Assembly: GCA_934631055.1 (NCBI GenBank)
Contig: CAKTXP010000061.1
Location: 1-12,149, forward strand
Source of the DNA: an uncultured Clostridia bacterium
Lineage (GTDB): Bacteria; Bacillota; Clostridia; Christensenellales; Aristaeellaceae
Direction: 5' to 3'
DNA: 12,149 nucleotides
Shown here in pieces: positions 4,695 to 11,789 of the stretch. The position numbers were made by a program, and so were the translations under genes. The notes below the pieces were generated by a model, which worked only from the letters and a program-made list of their open reading frames with translations, had not been told where the DNA came from and searched no databases. Each line of letters starts with the position of its first letter. The stretch's first letter is position 1.

Positions 4695-7247
4695 ATGTCA
4701 GATACCTTCGTCGTCGTTGACGGCAACAGCCTGATGCACCGCGCTTTTCACGCGCTTCCGCCGCTTTCCAACGAGGACGGCGTATTCACCAACGCCGTTT
4801 TCGGTTTTCTGTCCATGCTGCTCAAGGTCGTCGGCGACGAGCGCCCGCGTTATCTCGCCGTGGCGTTCGATATGCACGGGCCGACCTTCCGCCATAAGGA
4901 TTACAGCGAATATAAGGCGGGAAGAAAACCGACCGCGCCAGAGCTGATTCCGCAGTTTGACCTCGTGCGCCAGTGCCTTGAACAGATGGGCGTGCGTATC
5001 CTCACCTGCCCGACGTTTGAAGCGGACGACATTCTGGGAACCTTCGCGCGCCGCTGCGAGGAAGCCGGCATCCCCGCGCTGCTGGTCACGGGCGACCGCG
5101 ACTCCATGCAGCTGGTCACGGAAACGACCAACGTGCTTTATACCAAGCGCGGCGTGAGCGAGGTCGTGCGCTATACGCCGGAAAAGGTTCACGAGGATTT
5201 CGGCGTTTCTCCAGCGCAGATTCCCGACCTCAAGGGGCTGATGGGTGACGCCAGCGATAACATTCCCGGCATCCCCGGCATCGGCGAAAAGACCGCCGTC
5301 AAGCTGCTGACCGCCTATGGCACGCTGGAAAACGCGCTCGACCACGCGGACGCCGACCTGAAAGGCAAGCAGCGCGAAAAGATGCTCGACGGGCGCATGT
5401 CCGGTCTGATGAGCAAAAAGATCGCGACCATCACCCGCTTCGTTCCTCTGGACGACGTAAAACTGGAAGACTGCCGCTTGGGCGATATGACCGGCGTGCT
5501 TCCGCTGTTTGACCAGCTCCAGCTCAAGACGCTGAGCGCGCGCCTTTTGCAGCTGGAAAAGCAGGAATCCGACAGCGCCGAATCCCCCGCGCCCGCCATC
5601 GTCTGGAAGGATGCGCAGACGCTGGACAGTGAAAGCGCCGCCGCGTCCTTTCTGAGCACCCTGCCTGCGGACGCGCGCGTCGCCCTGCTGATGCAGGAAA
5701 GCGGCTTTTCCATCGCCGTAGAGAATGGCGTGCAGGCGGTCATCCCCTTTGCTCAGGGGCTTTTGGGCGAGGGGCTGGATCCGCTTTCCGCCGCAAAGGC
5801 GCTTGAGCCGCTGCTGACCGGTTCGCGCAGGCTCATCCTCTTCAACGCCAAGCGCCTGAAAACCGAGCTTGCCCCGTGGAACCTCTCCGTTTCCGCGCCG
5901 TTTGACGACGACCAGATTATGCAGTATCTGATCGCTCCGCAGAGCGGCAAGTATGAAGCGCCGGAAAACGCCGCCGCGCTCTTCACGCGGACGCTTTCGG
6001 ATGAACAGACGCTCAACGAGCAGGAAATGACCCGCCTGTATCGCGAGATCGAGCTGCCGCTGCTGGATACGCTCTACGCGATGGAGCGCGACGGCTTCCT
6101 CGTCGATCGCGGCGAGCTAACGCGGCTGGGCGCGCAGTACGACGCGCAGATCGCCGGTCTGAAAGAGGAGATCTTCTCCCTCTGCGATTCCGCGCCGTTC
6201 AACCTCAACAGCCCGCAGCAGCTGGGCGACATGCTCTTCAACAAGCTTGGTCTGCCCGCCAAAAAGAAAACCGCCCGCGGCTATTCTACCGACGCGGACA
6301 CGCTCAGCGAGCTTTCCGCGCTGCATCCGGTCATCGACAAGATCCTGCTCTACCGCCAGGTCTCCAAGCTCAAGAGTACCTACATCGACGGTCTCCTGCG
6401 CCTGACCGGACGCGACGGACGCATCCACACCTGGTTTGACCAGACCATTGCCGCGACGGGGCGCATCTCCTCCAGCGAGCCGAATTTACAGAATATCCCC
6501 GTGCGCACGCCGATGGGGCGCGAGATCCGCCGCGCGTTCATCGCCAGGGACGGCTGCGTGCTTGTCGATGCGGACTATTCGCAGATCGAGCTGCGTCTCC
6601 TCGCCCATCTTTCCGGCGACGAGGCGATGTGCGAAGCCTTTACGCTCGGGCAGGATATCCACGCCCGCACAGCGGCGGAGGTCTACGGCGTGCCGATCGA
6701 AGAGGTCACGCCGCAGATGCGTTCCAGCGCGAAAGCCGTCAATTTCGGCATCGTCTACGGCATCAGCGCGTTCGGGCTTGCCAACAACCTGCATATTCCG
6801 CCGAAGGAAGCGGCGGACTTCATCGCCCGATATTTTGCGCGCTATCCCGCAATACACAAATTCATGGACGCCTGCGTCAGCCAGGGCAAGGCGGAAGGTT
6901 ATTCCGTAACGATGTACGGACGCCGCCGTCCCCTGCCTGAACTCTCCAGCCCGAATTACAACCGACGCCAATTCGGCGAACGCGCCGCGATGAACACGCC
7001 CGTTCAGGGCGCGGCGGCAGATATCATCAAAATCGCGATGAACGCCGTTCACGATGAGCTGGCGAAAGAAGGGCTTTCCGCGCGCCTCATCCTGCAAGTC
7101 CACGACGAACTCATCGTCGAAACGCCCGTCGAAGAGCAGGAGAAGGTGACCGCGCTCCTGCGCCGCTGCATGGAAGGCGCGGCAAGCCTGCGCGTCCCGC
7201 TCGTCGCGGACGTTCACGCCGGTCATTCGTGGTACGACACGAAGTAA
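4695..7247 (+). CDS. polA: DNA polymerase I
   Basis: This 850-residue family A polymerase fills gaps, removes RNA primers and serves repair. The 5' nuclease domain (1 to about 290) keeps its acidic residues: Asp9, Asp59, FEADD (108-112), TGDRD (132-136) and GDASD (184-188). The middle domain (about 300-440) has lost the proofreading motifs: no D-x-E is seen near 325-340, only one acidic motif remains (DDD, 404-406), and the final Y-x3-D is absent. It is thus probably exonuclease-dead, as in Bacillus and Thermus. The polymerase domain is intact: motif A DYSQIELR (Asp627), motif B with Arg676, Lys680, Phe684 and Tyr688, and motif C HDE (803-805). ATG 4695 is chosen because AAGGAG lies six bases upstream; an upstream in-frame start at 4629 lies within the promoter. 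Confidence 0.98.
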   Translation: MSDTFVVVDGNSLMHRAFHALPPLSNEDGVFTNAVFGFLSMLLKVVGDERPRYLAVAFDMHGPTFRHKDYSEYKAGRKPTAPELIPQFDLVRQCLEQMGVRILTCPTFEADDILGTFARRCEEAGIPALLVTGDRDSMQLVTETTNVLYTKRGVSEVVRYTPEKVHEDFGVSPAQIPDLKGLMGDASDNIPGIPGIGEKTAVKLLTAYGTLENALDHADADLKGKQREKMLDGRMSGLMSKKIATITRFVPLDDVKLEDCRLGDMTGVLPLFDQLQLKTLSARLLQLEKQESDSAESPAPAIVWKDAQTLDSESAAASFLSTLPADARVALLMQESGFSIAVENGVQAVIPFAQGLLGEGLDPLSAAKALEPLLTGSRRLILFNAKRLKTELAPWNLSVSAPFDDDQIMQYLIAPQSGKYEAPENAAALFTRTLSDEQTLNEQEMTRLYREIELPLLDTLYAMERDGFLVDRGELTRLGAQYDAQIAGLKEEIFSLCDSAPFNLNSPQQLGDMLFNKLGLPAKKKTARGYSTDADTLSELSALHPVIDKILLYRQVSKLKSTYIDGLLRLTGRDGRIHTWFDQTIAATGRISSSEPNLQNIPVRTPMGREIRRAFIARDGCVLVDADYSQIELRLLAHLSGDEAMCEAFTLGQDIHARTAAEVYGVPIEEVTPQMRSSAKAVNFGIVYGISAFGLANNLHIPPKEAADFIARYFARYPAIHKFMDACVSQGKAEGYSVTMYGRRRPLPELSSPNYNRRQFGERAAMNTPVQGAAADIIKIAMNAVHDELAKEGLSARLILQVHDELIVETPVEEQEKVTALLRRCMEGAASLRVPLVADVHAGHSWYDTK

Positions 7248-7248
7248 C

Positions 7249-7532
7249 GGGGAACGCTTGGGGCTTTGCCCCAAACATCCGGGAAACTCGCATAGAAACT
7301 CAAGCGTTTCTTGCGATTCCCGATTTCCATCCCGCCAAGAACCTGAGGTTCTTGGATTTCCCACTTCTTTATCGCTGCGCGATAAATAGGAAAAAAACGA
7401 CCTTGGATGAAATCCTTCTTCATATTCGTCATATATACATTTCCCTCAGCTATCGCAAAGCGACAGCGTAACGGAAGGTGCAGGGAACTCAGTTCCCTGC
7501 CGGGGCTTGGGGTGGAACCCCAACCGTTCCCC
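7249..7532. repeat. Palindrome-rich element with terminal inverted repeats between polA and coaE
   Basis: This gap holds no gene. Its ends match in inverted orientation: GGGGAACG, one base, then TTGGGG-CCCCAA hairpins (7249-7274 versus the reverse complement of 7507-7532). Between them lies a chain of hairpins, most with a three-base loop: TTGGGGC/GCCCCAA (7258-7274), CCAAGAACC/GGTTCTTGG (7335-7355), TTTATCGC/GCGATAAA (7368-7386), GCTaTCGC/GCGAcAGC (7449-7467, one mismatch), GCAGGGAAC/GTTCCCTGC (7480-7500) and TTGGGGT/ACCCCAA (7507-7523). It begins one base after the polA stop codon. The layout resembles a miniature inverted-repeat element, but no clear target-site duplication was found. No convincing promoter for coaE was seen inside it. 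Confidence 0.75.
7277..7324 (-). repeat. 48-bp repeat core, copy 1 (inverted relative to 10737-10784)
   Basis: This 48-bp stretch matches the reverse complement of 10737-10784 at 46 of 48 positions. The sequence is an imperfect palindrome whose centre in copy 2 is GAAACGC/GCGTTTC with two bases between. The copy here carries a T in place of G in the left inner arm, which weakens the central stem. Confidence 0.9.
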
Positions 7533-7569
7533 TTCCCCCCGTCCCTCACTCATTTTCCGGAGGTTGACC

Positions 7570-8166
7570 ATGAAGATCGGTTTGACCGGTTCTATTGCCT
7601 GCGGTAAAAGCACCGTCAGCGCATACCTCGCGTCGCTGGGCTGCGCTGTCGTCGATGCCGACGCCATCTCCCGCGCGTTGACCGCCGACGGCGGCGCGGC
7701 GCTCCCCGCTGTGCGCCAGACTTTCGGCAGCGGCGTCTTTTCCGGCGATTCCCTCGACCGCCGCGCGCTGGGGCAGCTCGTCTTTGCCGACTCCCAAAAG
7801 CGCGACGCGTTGAACGCCATCCTGCATCCCCTCATCCTGCGCGAGATATCCCGCCAGCTCGACGCTTACGATGCGCCGGATCGGCTCGTCATCGGCGATA
7901 TCCCCCTGCTCTATGAATGCGGCATGCAGACGATGTTCGATGCCGTATGGGTCGCTTCCGTGCCGCGCGAAACGCAGATCGAGCGCCTTGCCCAGCGCGA
8001 TGGGCTGAACCGCTTGCAGGCGGAACGCCGCATCGACGCGCAAATGCCCCTCGCCCAAAAGGAAGCGCTCGCCGACGCCGTGATCCATACCGAAGGCACG
8101 TTGGAACAGACCCATCGGCAGATCGACGCGCTGCTTTGCCGTCTTGCCCAAAGGAGAAAGCCATGA
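7570..8166 (+). CDS. coaE: Dephospho-CoA kinase
   Basis: CoaE phosphorylates the 3'-hydroxyl of dephospho-CoA in the last step of coenzyme A synthesis. The 198-residue length is typical. The P-loop is GSIACGKST (7-15), followed by VVDADAISR (27-35) with the substrate-binding Asp pair, HPLI (86-89), the lid-side IPLLYE (111-116), the Arg of RLAQRDGL (139-146), and a C-terminal VIHTEGT in place of the usual I-x-N-x-G. ATG 7570 is chosen because GGAGG (7559-7563) lies six bases upstream; the longer frame from 7507 lies in the repeat element. Its stop overlaps the start of the next gene (ATGA), so it heads an operon with the transglycosylase. The polA-coaE-transglycosylase order is familiar from Clostridia. 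Confidence 0.97.
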   Translation: MKIGLTGSIACGKSTVSAYLASLGCAVVDADAISRALTADGGAALPAVRQTFGSGVFSGDSLDRRALGQLVFADSQKRDALNAILHPLILREISRQLDAYDAPDRLVIGDIPLLYECGMQTMFDAVWVASVPRETQIERLAQRDGLNRLQAERRIDAQMPLAQKEALADAVIHTEGTLEQTHRQIDALLCRLAQRRKP

Positions 8167-9023
8167 GCGAAAACACACCCATGCGCCGCCGACGCCCCCC
8201 TCAGCCCGTCCAGATTGACGACGCGTCCATCGCGCACGAGCCGCAGAACGGCGGGCAGGAACGTCCTCCCCGCCGCGAGATCCCGCCGCATCGGCGCGTG
8301 CGGGTCGTGCCGGTCGAAACCGTGGACGACGATCCGCCTCAGCATTTCCCCGAATCGCCGCTGTCGAATCTGCCCGTGCCCATCCGTTTCGGCGTGCTGG
8401 CGCTGGCGCTCGTTCTGCTGGTCGTCGGTTCTGTGTCCATCACCAAAACCTATCTCGCCCATCAGGAAGAACGCCGTCGGCTGGAAGCGGAAGCCGCCGA
8501 ACGCGCGCAGCATCCGCTCTATTATGCCGATACCATCACCGCCTACGCCGATTCGCAGGAGCTTGACCCCGCGCTCGTCGCCGCAGTTATCCTCTGCGAA
8601 TCGAGCTTCGATCCAAAAGCGGAGAGCTATCTGGGCGCGCGCGGACTGATGCAGCTCATGCCCGATACCGCGGAATGGGTCGCTCACAAGCTGGGCGAGG
8701 ACGGCGCGGATTATTCCTTTGACAATCTCTATGACCCCGAAACCAATATCCGCTTTGGCACATGGTATCTGGGCTATCTGTCCCGTCGGTTCGGCGGCGA
8801 TGCGACCAAGATCGTCTGCGCCTATCACGCCGGTCAGGGCAATGTAGACAGCTGGCTCAAGAATCCGCAGTACAGCGCCGACGGCGTGACGCTCGACGTC
8901 ATCCCCACGCAGGACACCGCGACCTATGCTTCCCGCGTCCTGCGCGCGCGCGACGTCTACCGCAAATACTATTTCCCGCTTGAGCTTCCCGACGACGCTC
9001 AGCAGACCGAGACCGAATCATAA
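8163..9023 (+). CDS. Membrane-anchored lytic transglycosylase (SLT domain)
   Basis: This 286-residue enzyme should cleave the MurNAc-GlcNAc bond of peptidoglycan on the outer side of the membrane. The first 72 residues are a basic, Pro/Arg-rich cytoplasmic tail. One membrane segment follows (about 74-94), then a charged Glu/Arg linker (101-115) and the SLT domain (about 119-270). Catalytic Glu146 lies in ILCESSFDP, followed by the family motif GARGLMQLMP (158-167), then NIRFGTWYLGYL and AYHAGQGNV. ATG overlaps the coaE stop by four bases, and AAAGGAG lies upstream within coaE. The long basic tail is unusual for this class and might be disordered or contact cytoplasmic partners. Confidence 0.93.
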   Translation: MSENTPMRRRRPPQPVQIDDASIAHEPQNGGQERPPRREIPPHRRVRVVPVETVDDDPPQHFPESPLSNLPVPIRFGVLALALVLLVVGSVSITKTYLAHQEERRRLEAEAAERAQHPLYYADTITAYADSQELDPALVAAVILCESSFDPKAESYLGARGLMQLMPDTAEWVAHKLGEDGADYSFDNLYDPETNIRFGTWYLGYLSRRFGGDATKIVCAYHAGQGNVDSWLKNPQYSADGVTLDVIPTQDTATYASRVLRARDVYRKYYFPLELPDDAQQTETES

Positions 9024-9033
9024 GGAGATTACC

Positions 9034-10614
9034 ATGCGCATTTCCCGCTTTGCCCGCCTGACAGCCTGCCTGCTGTGCGCGCTGCTGGCGCTCGTTCCCG
9101 CGGCAGGTCTTGCCGCCCCCACGTCGCTGACCTGCGCCATCGTCGCCAAGGACGATCTCGATCTGCGCCCGCTGGAGATCAATCAGCGCGACGTGGTCAG
9201 CGTGCTGGATCTGGTCTACGAAAGCCTGTTCCAGATGGACGACAACTACCAGCCTCAGCCCGAGCTGGCGTATTCCTACGAATTCACCAACGAGGGGCGC
9301 AAGCTGAAGGTTCAGCTGCGCGAAAACGTGACCTTCCATAACGGGCGCACGCTGACCAGCGAGGACGTCGTCGCGACGCTGGATTACATGTTCGAGCTGG
9401 CAGGCTTTGACGACGACCTCAATTCGGATATTCCCGTCGCCGACCGCGGGCTGTATTACTCGACGTTCTACTCCATCAAGTCCTGGGAAGCGACGGACGA
9501 TTATAACCTCATCTTCACCCTCCGCCGCGCAAGCTACGGCTCTCTCTATGCGCTCGCCTTCCCCATCCTGCCCGCCGACGAAGTGCGCAACAGCATGCCC
9601 GCCGGAACCGGCCCGTATAAGTATGACGGCTATGAGCAGGGGACTTCCATCTGGCTGACCGCCAACACGAGCTGGTGGAAAAAGACGCCCGCCATCCGCA
9701 ATATCCGCGCCGGCATTTACAGCTCGGATGACCGCGCGCTCAACGCGTTCGATACCCAGACGGTCGATGTCGCGATGACGCGCTCCATCAACGCCTCCCG
9801 TTACAGCGGTTCGCTCAATACGTTCTCCATGACGGCGCGCACGCGCCAGCTCGAGGTGCTGCTGGTCAACCGCGCTTACAAGGATTTCAAGAGCGACGAC
9901 AACGGGCAGAACCTCGTCCGTCAGGCGATCTCCTACGCCATCAATCGAAGCGAATTGATTTCCTCCGCCTATCAGAACATGGCGACCGTCGCCTATACGC
10001 CCATCCCGTCCGGCACATGGCTCTCCAACGAATCGACCATCCGCGATATCTACGACCCGCTGATGGCGGCGTCCCTGCTGGACAGCGCGGGCTATAAGCT
10101 CGCCGACGACGGCAAGCGCTACAAGAACGGCGAAAAGATGGAATCCCTGCGCATCCTCGTCTACGACGAGCCGGGCTCCACCGCCCGCACCAACGCCGCC
10201 AATAAGATCGTCGATCAGCTTGCGGCGGTCGGCATCCCCGCCTATGTCGCGACGTGGAGCCGGGCGAACGTGATGGAAAAGCTCGTCAGCGGCAACTATT
10301 CCCTCGCGCTGTGCGCCTTTAATTTCGACGTCTGCCCCGATCCGGGCTTCACCGTGACCTCGACGGCGAGCTGCAATTACACGCGCTACCGCTCGACGGA
10401 TATGAACGACCTTATCGCCCAGCTCCGCAAGAGCTACACCGCCGACGAATACAAGCGGGTCATGAATCTGATTCAGGATCAGTTTGAGCAGGACGTTCCC
10501 TATATCTGCCTGTACTGGCGCACGGGCGTCCTTCTCTCCCGCGAGACCTTCACGGATTCGCGCGACATCCGCGAGCTGGAGCTTCTGCGCGGCGTAGAGA
10601 GTTACGGAAATTAA
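9034..10614 (+). CDS. Peptide-type ABC solute-binding protein, secreted (SBP_bac_5 family)
   Basis: The 526-residue product belongs to the oligopeptide/dipeptide/nickel-binding family (cluster C). A signal peptide with a hydrophobic core (about 8-23) ends in AGLAA (24-28), a standard signal peptidase I site. The mature part shows the family pattern: VYESLFQMD, then LAYSYEFTNEGRKLKVQLRE, NVTFHNGRTLTSEDVVATL and later PAGTGPYKY. No proper lipobox ends the signal peptide; LTAC at 9-12 sits too early. A Gram-positive binding protein without a lipid anchor is unusual. ATG 9034 follows TAAGGAG (9021-9027), which includes the preceding stop codon. No permease or ATPase genes adjoin it, so it is either an orphan binding protein or works with a transporter or receptor elsewhere. 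Uptake or sensing of cell-wall peptides is inference. Confidence 0.9.
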   Translation: MRISRFARLTACLLCALLALVPAAGLAAPTSLTCAIVAKDDLDLRPLEINQRDVVSVLDLVYESLFQMDDNYQPQPELAYSYEFTNEGRKLKVQLRENVTFHNGRTLTSEDVVATLDYMFELAGFDDDLNSDIPVADRGLYYSTFYSIKSWEATDDYNLIFTLRRASYGSLYALAFPILPADEVRNSMPAGTGPYKYDGYEQGTSIWLTANTSWWKKTPAIRNIRAGIYSSDDRALNAFDTQTVDVAMTRSINASRYSGSLNTFSMTARTRQLEVLLVNRAYKDFKSDDNGQNLVRQAISYAINRSELISSAYQNMATVAYTPIPSGTWLSNESTIRDIYDPLMAASLLDSAGYKLADDGKRYKNGEKMESLRILVYDEPGSTARTNAANKIVDQLAAVGIPAYVATWSRANVMEKLVSGNYSLALCAFNFDVCPDPGFTVTSTASCNYTRYRSTDMNDLIAQLRKSYTADEYKRVMNLIQDQFEQDVPYICLYWRTGVLLSRETFTDSRDIRELELLRGVESYGN

Positions 10615-10637
10615 TTTTTAAAGACATTTGTTAAAGC

Positions 10638-10860
10638 CGCCGCGAAGCGAAGAAGGGAGTCTGAGGGATGAAATCCCTCAGGCAGGTCTGGGATTGGAGT
10701 CACACGCCCGCTGTGCGGGATTTCAGTGTGACGAAAATCGGAAATCGCAAGAAACGCTTGCGTTTCTATGCGAGTTTCCCGGATCGGCAGCCCAGCGTTT
10801 CCCCAAATCCACCAATGTAGTTTCAGAGTAGAATGCGAAGCATTCTACAATTGAAACGGC
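10638..10860. repeat. Palindrome-rich element between the solute-binding protein gene and nth
   Basis: This gap has no credible gene. Its hairpins are CTGAGGGAT/ATCCCTCAG (10661-10681, loop GAA), a nested pair GTCACAC/GTGTGAC (10699-10732) around CCCGC/GCGGG (10707-10719, loop TGT), the 48-bp core palindrome at 10737-10784, and GTAGAATGC/GCATTCTAC (10828-10848, loop GAA) extended by GTTTCA/TGAAAC (10820-10857). The homology with the polA-coaE element continues past the core to AGCGTTTCCCC (10794-10804), the counterpart of the left end GGGGAACGCT there. No T-tract follows any stem. Downstream, 10875-10914 holds only the leader of nth. Confidence 0.75.
10737..10784 (+). repeat. 48-bp repeat core, copy 2
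   Basis: This is the partner of 7277-7324 in opposite orientation (46 of 48 identical). Here the centre is perfect: GAAACGC, TT, GCGTTTC (10751-10766), enclosed by TCGCA/TGCGA (10745-10773) and GGAAA/TTTCC at the ends. The whole unit can fold into one long imperfect hairpin. Confidence 0.9.
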
Positions 10861-10914
10861 GACATTTTAAAAGCGCATATTCTTAGATACAGAATAGCAT
10901 AAGAGGCTGTCTTT

Positions 10915-11562
10915 ATGAACAGAGAAGAAAAAAACGCGCATATTCTCGCCGAACTGGCGCGGCTTTATCCGGACGCTAAACCCGCGCTGCATTTCGCTTC
11001 CCCCTATCAGCTGCTGGTCGCCGTCATCCTCTCCGCGCAATGCACGGACGTCAAGGTGAATATGGTCACGCCCGCGCTCTTCGCCGCTTATCCGGATGCC
11101 GCGTCGCTCGCGCAGGCAGAGCCGGAGACCATCGAGCCTTACATCAAGACCTGCGGCCTATTCCATAACAAGGCGAAGAACCTCGTTTTGATGGCGCGCG
11201 AACTGGTCGCTCGGTTCGGCGGCGAAGTTCCCGCCGACCATGACGCGCTGGAAAGCCTGCCCGGCGTCGGACGAAAGACAGCGAACGTCGTCATGAGTTG
11301 TGCGTTTGGCGAGGACGCCATTGCGGTGGATACGCATGTTTTCCGCGTTACCAACCGTCTCGGTCTGGCGGACGCCCCCGACGTCCTCAAGACTGAGCAG
11401 CAGCTCATGCAGAATATTCCCAAAAACCAGTGGAGCCGCGCGCATCACTGGCTCATCTACCACGGACGCCGCGTCTGCGCCGCCCGCAAACCGGATTGCG
11501 AACATTGCACGCTGCATGAATGGTGCGATTACGCGAATGGGAATTCCAAGGGGAAGAAATAA
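10915..11562 (+). CDS. nth: Endonuclease III (DNA glycosylase/AP lyase)
   Basis: Nth removes oxidised pyrimidines and nicks the abasic site. The 215 residues match the family length. Visible marks are ILSAQCTD (38-45), the helix-hairpin-helix LPGVGRKTANV (115-125) with catalytic Lys121, catalytic Asp139 in VDTHVFRV, and the iron-sulfur cluster cysteines 188, 195, 198 and 204 in the spacing C-x6-C-x2-C-x5-C. Numbering is within one residue of the Escherichia coli enzyme. The ATG is preceded by AGAGG at eight bases, a weaker ribosome binding site than those of the other genes. It stands alone between a palindrome cluster and a terminator. No confident promoter was found; a TATTCT/AGAATA dyad at 10878-10896 lies just upstream. 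Confidence 0.98.
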   Translation: MNREEKNAHILAELARLYPDAKPALHFASPYQLLVAVILSAQCTDVKVNMVTPALFAAYPDAASLAQAEPETIEPYIKTCGLFHNKAKNLVLMARELVARFGGEVPADHDALESLPGVGRKTANVVMSCAFGEDAIAVDTHVFRVTNRLGLADAPDVLKTEQQLMQNIPKNQWSRAHHWLIYHGRRVCAARKPDCEHCTLHEWCDYANGNSKGKK

Positions 11563-11581
11563 AAGAAACGCTCAGACAGCC

Positions 11582-11602
11582 GCCTTTCCCAAAGGGGAAG
11601 GC
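11582..11602. repeat. Single triloop hairpin after nth
   Basis: GCCTTTCCC (11582-11590) and GGGGAAGGC (11594-11602) pair over nine positions (one G-T wobble) around the loop AAA. The preceding bases GACAGC and the CCC-AAA-GGG centre match the hairpin at 123-141, suggesting a partial copy of the same repeat family. Confidence 0.65.
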
Positions 11603-11632
11603 TAATATTCGCTCATTTATAGCCGATAACCA

Positions 11633-11678
11633 AAAACCCAGAACTGTCAGCTGTATCAGCTATGCCGTTCTGGGTTTT
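11633..11678. terminator. Bidirectional intrinsic terminator between convergent genes
   Basis: AAAACCCAGAAC (11633-11644) and GTTCTGGGTTTT (11667-11678) are perfect 12-base inverted arms around a 22-base loop that itself contains AGCTG/CAGCT. Each strand ends in a T-run. It lies between nth and the convergent NTF2-like gene and can serve both. Confidence 0.85.
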
Positions 11679-11789
11679 CCGTTTTGGGTAAAAGCAGGAA
11701 TCATCCTGCCGCCACAGGTTTTCAATCCCTGCTCTATGGGATGTGGATTGGAGCTTTCTCGAACAGTACAACAAACTGGAAGTTGCAGG
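11679..11789. other. Non-coding gap with a small hairpin
   Basis: GCAGGA/TCCTGC (11694-11709, four-base loop) and a looser pairing CAATCC/GGATTG (11723-11750) are present. No start codon with a ribosome binding site opens a frame here. The stretch separates the terminator from the stop codon of the leftward gene and is otherwise featureless to me. Confidence 0.4.

Larger units (their letters stand above)
10623..10874. repeat. Near-identical direct repeats flanking the second palindrome cluster
   Basis: GACATTTGTTAAAGC (10623-10637) and GACATTTTAAAAGC (10861-10874) are direct copies apart from one missing base and one mismatch. They border the palindrome cluster 10638-10860. This looks like a target-site duplication left by insertion, although the AT-rich half could match by chance. 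Confidence 0.4.

Noticed and set aside
4989..5345. Loss of polA function
   Set aside because: The 5' nuclease and polymerase motifs are complete; only the proofreading residues are missing, which is normal for several bacterial groups.
6486..7364. A long minus-strand open frame opposite the polymerase domain of polA
   Set aside because: All polymerase motifs lie on the plus strand here; the reverse frame is open because of high GC and has no recognisable domain.
7911..8828. A 305-codon minus-strand frame opposite coaE and the transglycosylase
   Set aside because: Both plus-strand genes have intact catalytic motifs and good ribosome binding sites; the reverse frame has neither.
9058..9069. 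LTAC in the binding protein as a lipobox
   Set aside because: It occurs at residues 9-12, before the hydrophobic core ends, so lipid modification there is unlikely; AGLAA at 24-28 fits signal peptidase I.
10628..10831. A 67-codon frame between the binding protein gene and nth
   Set aside because: It lies wholly within the palindromic element and lacks a ribosome binding site.
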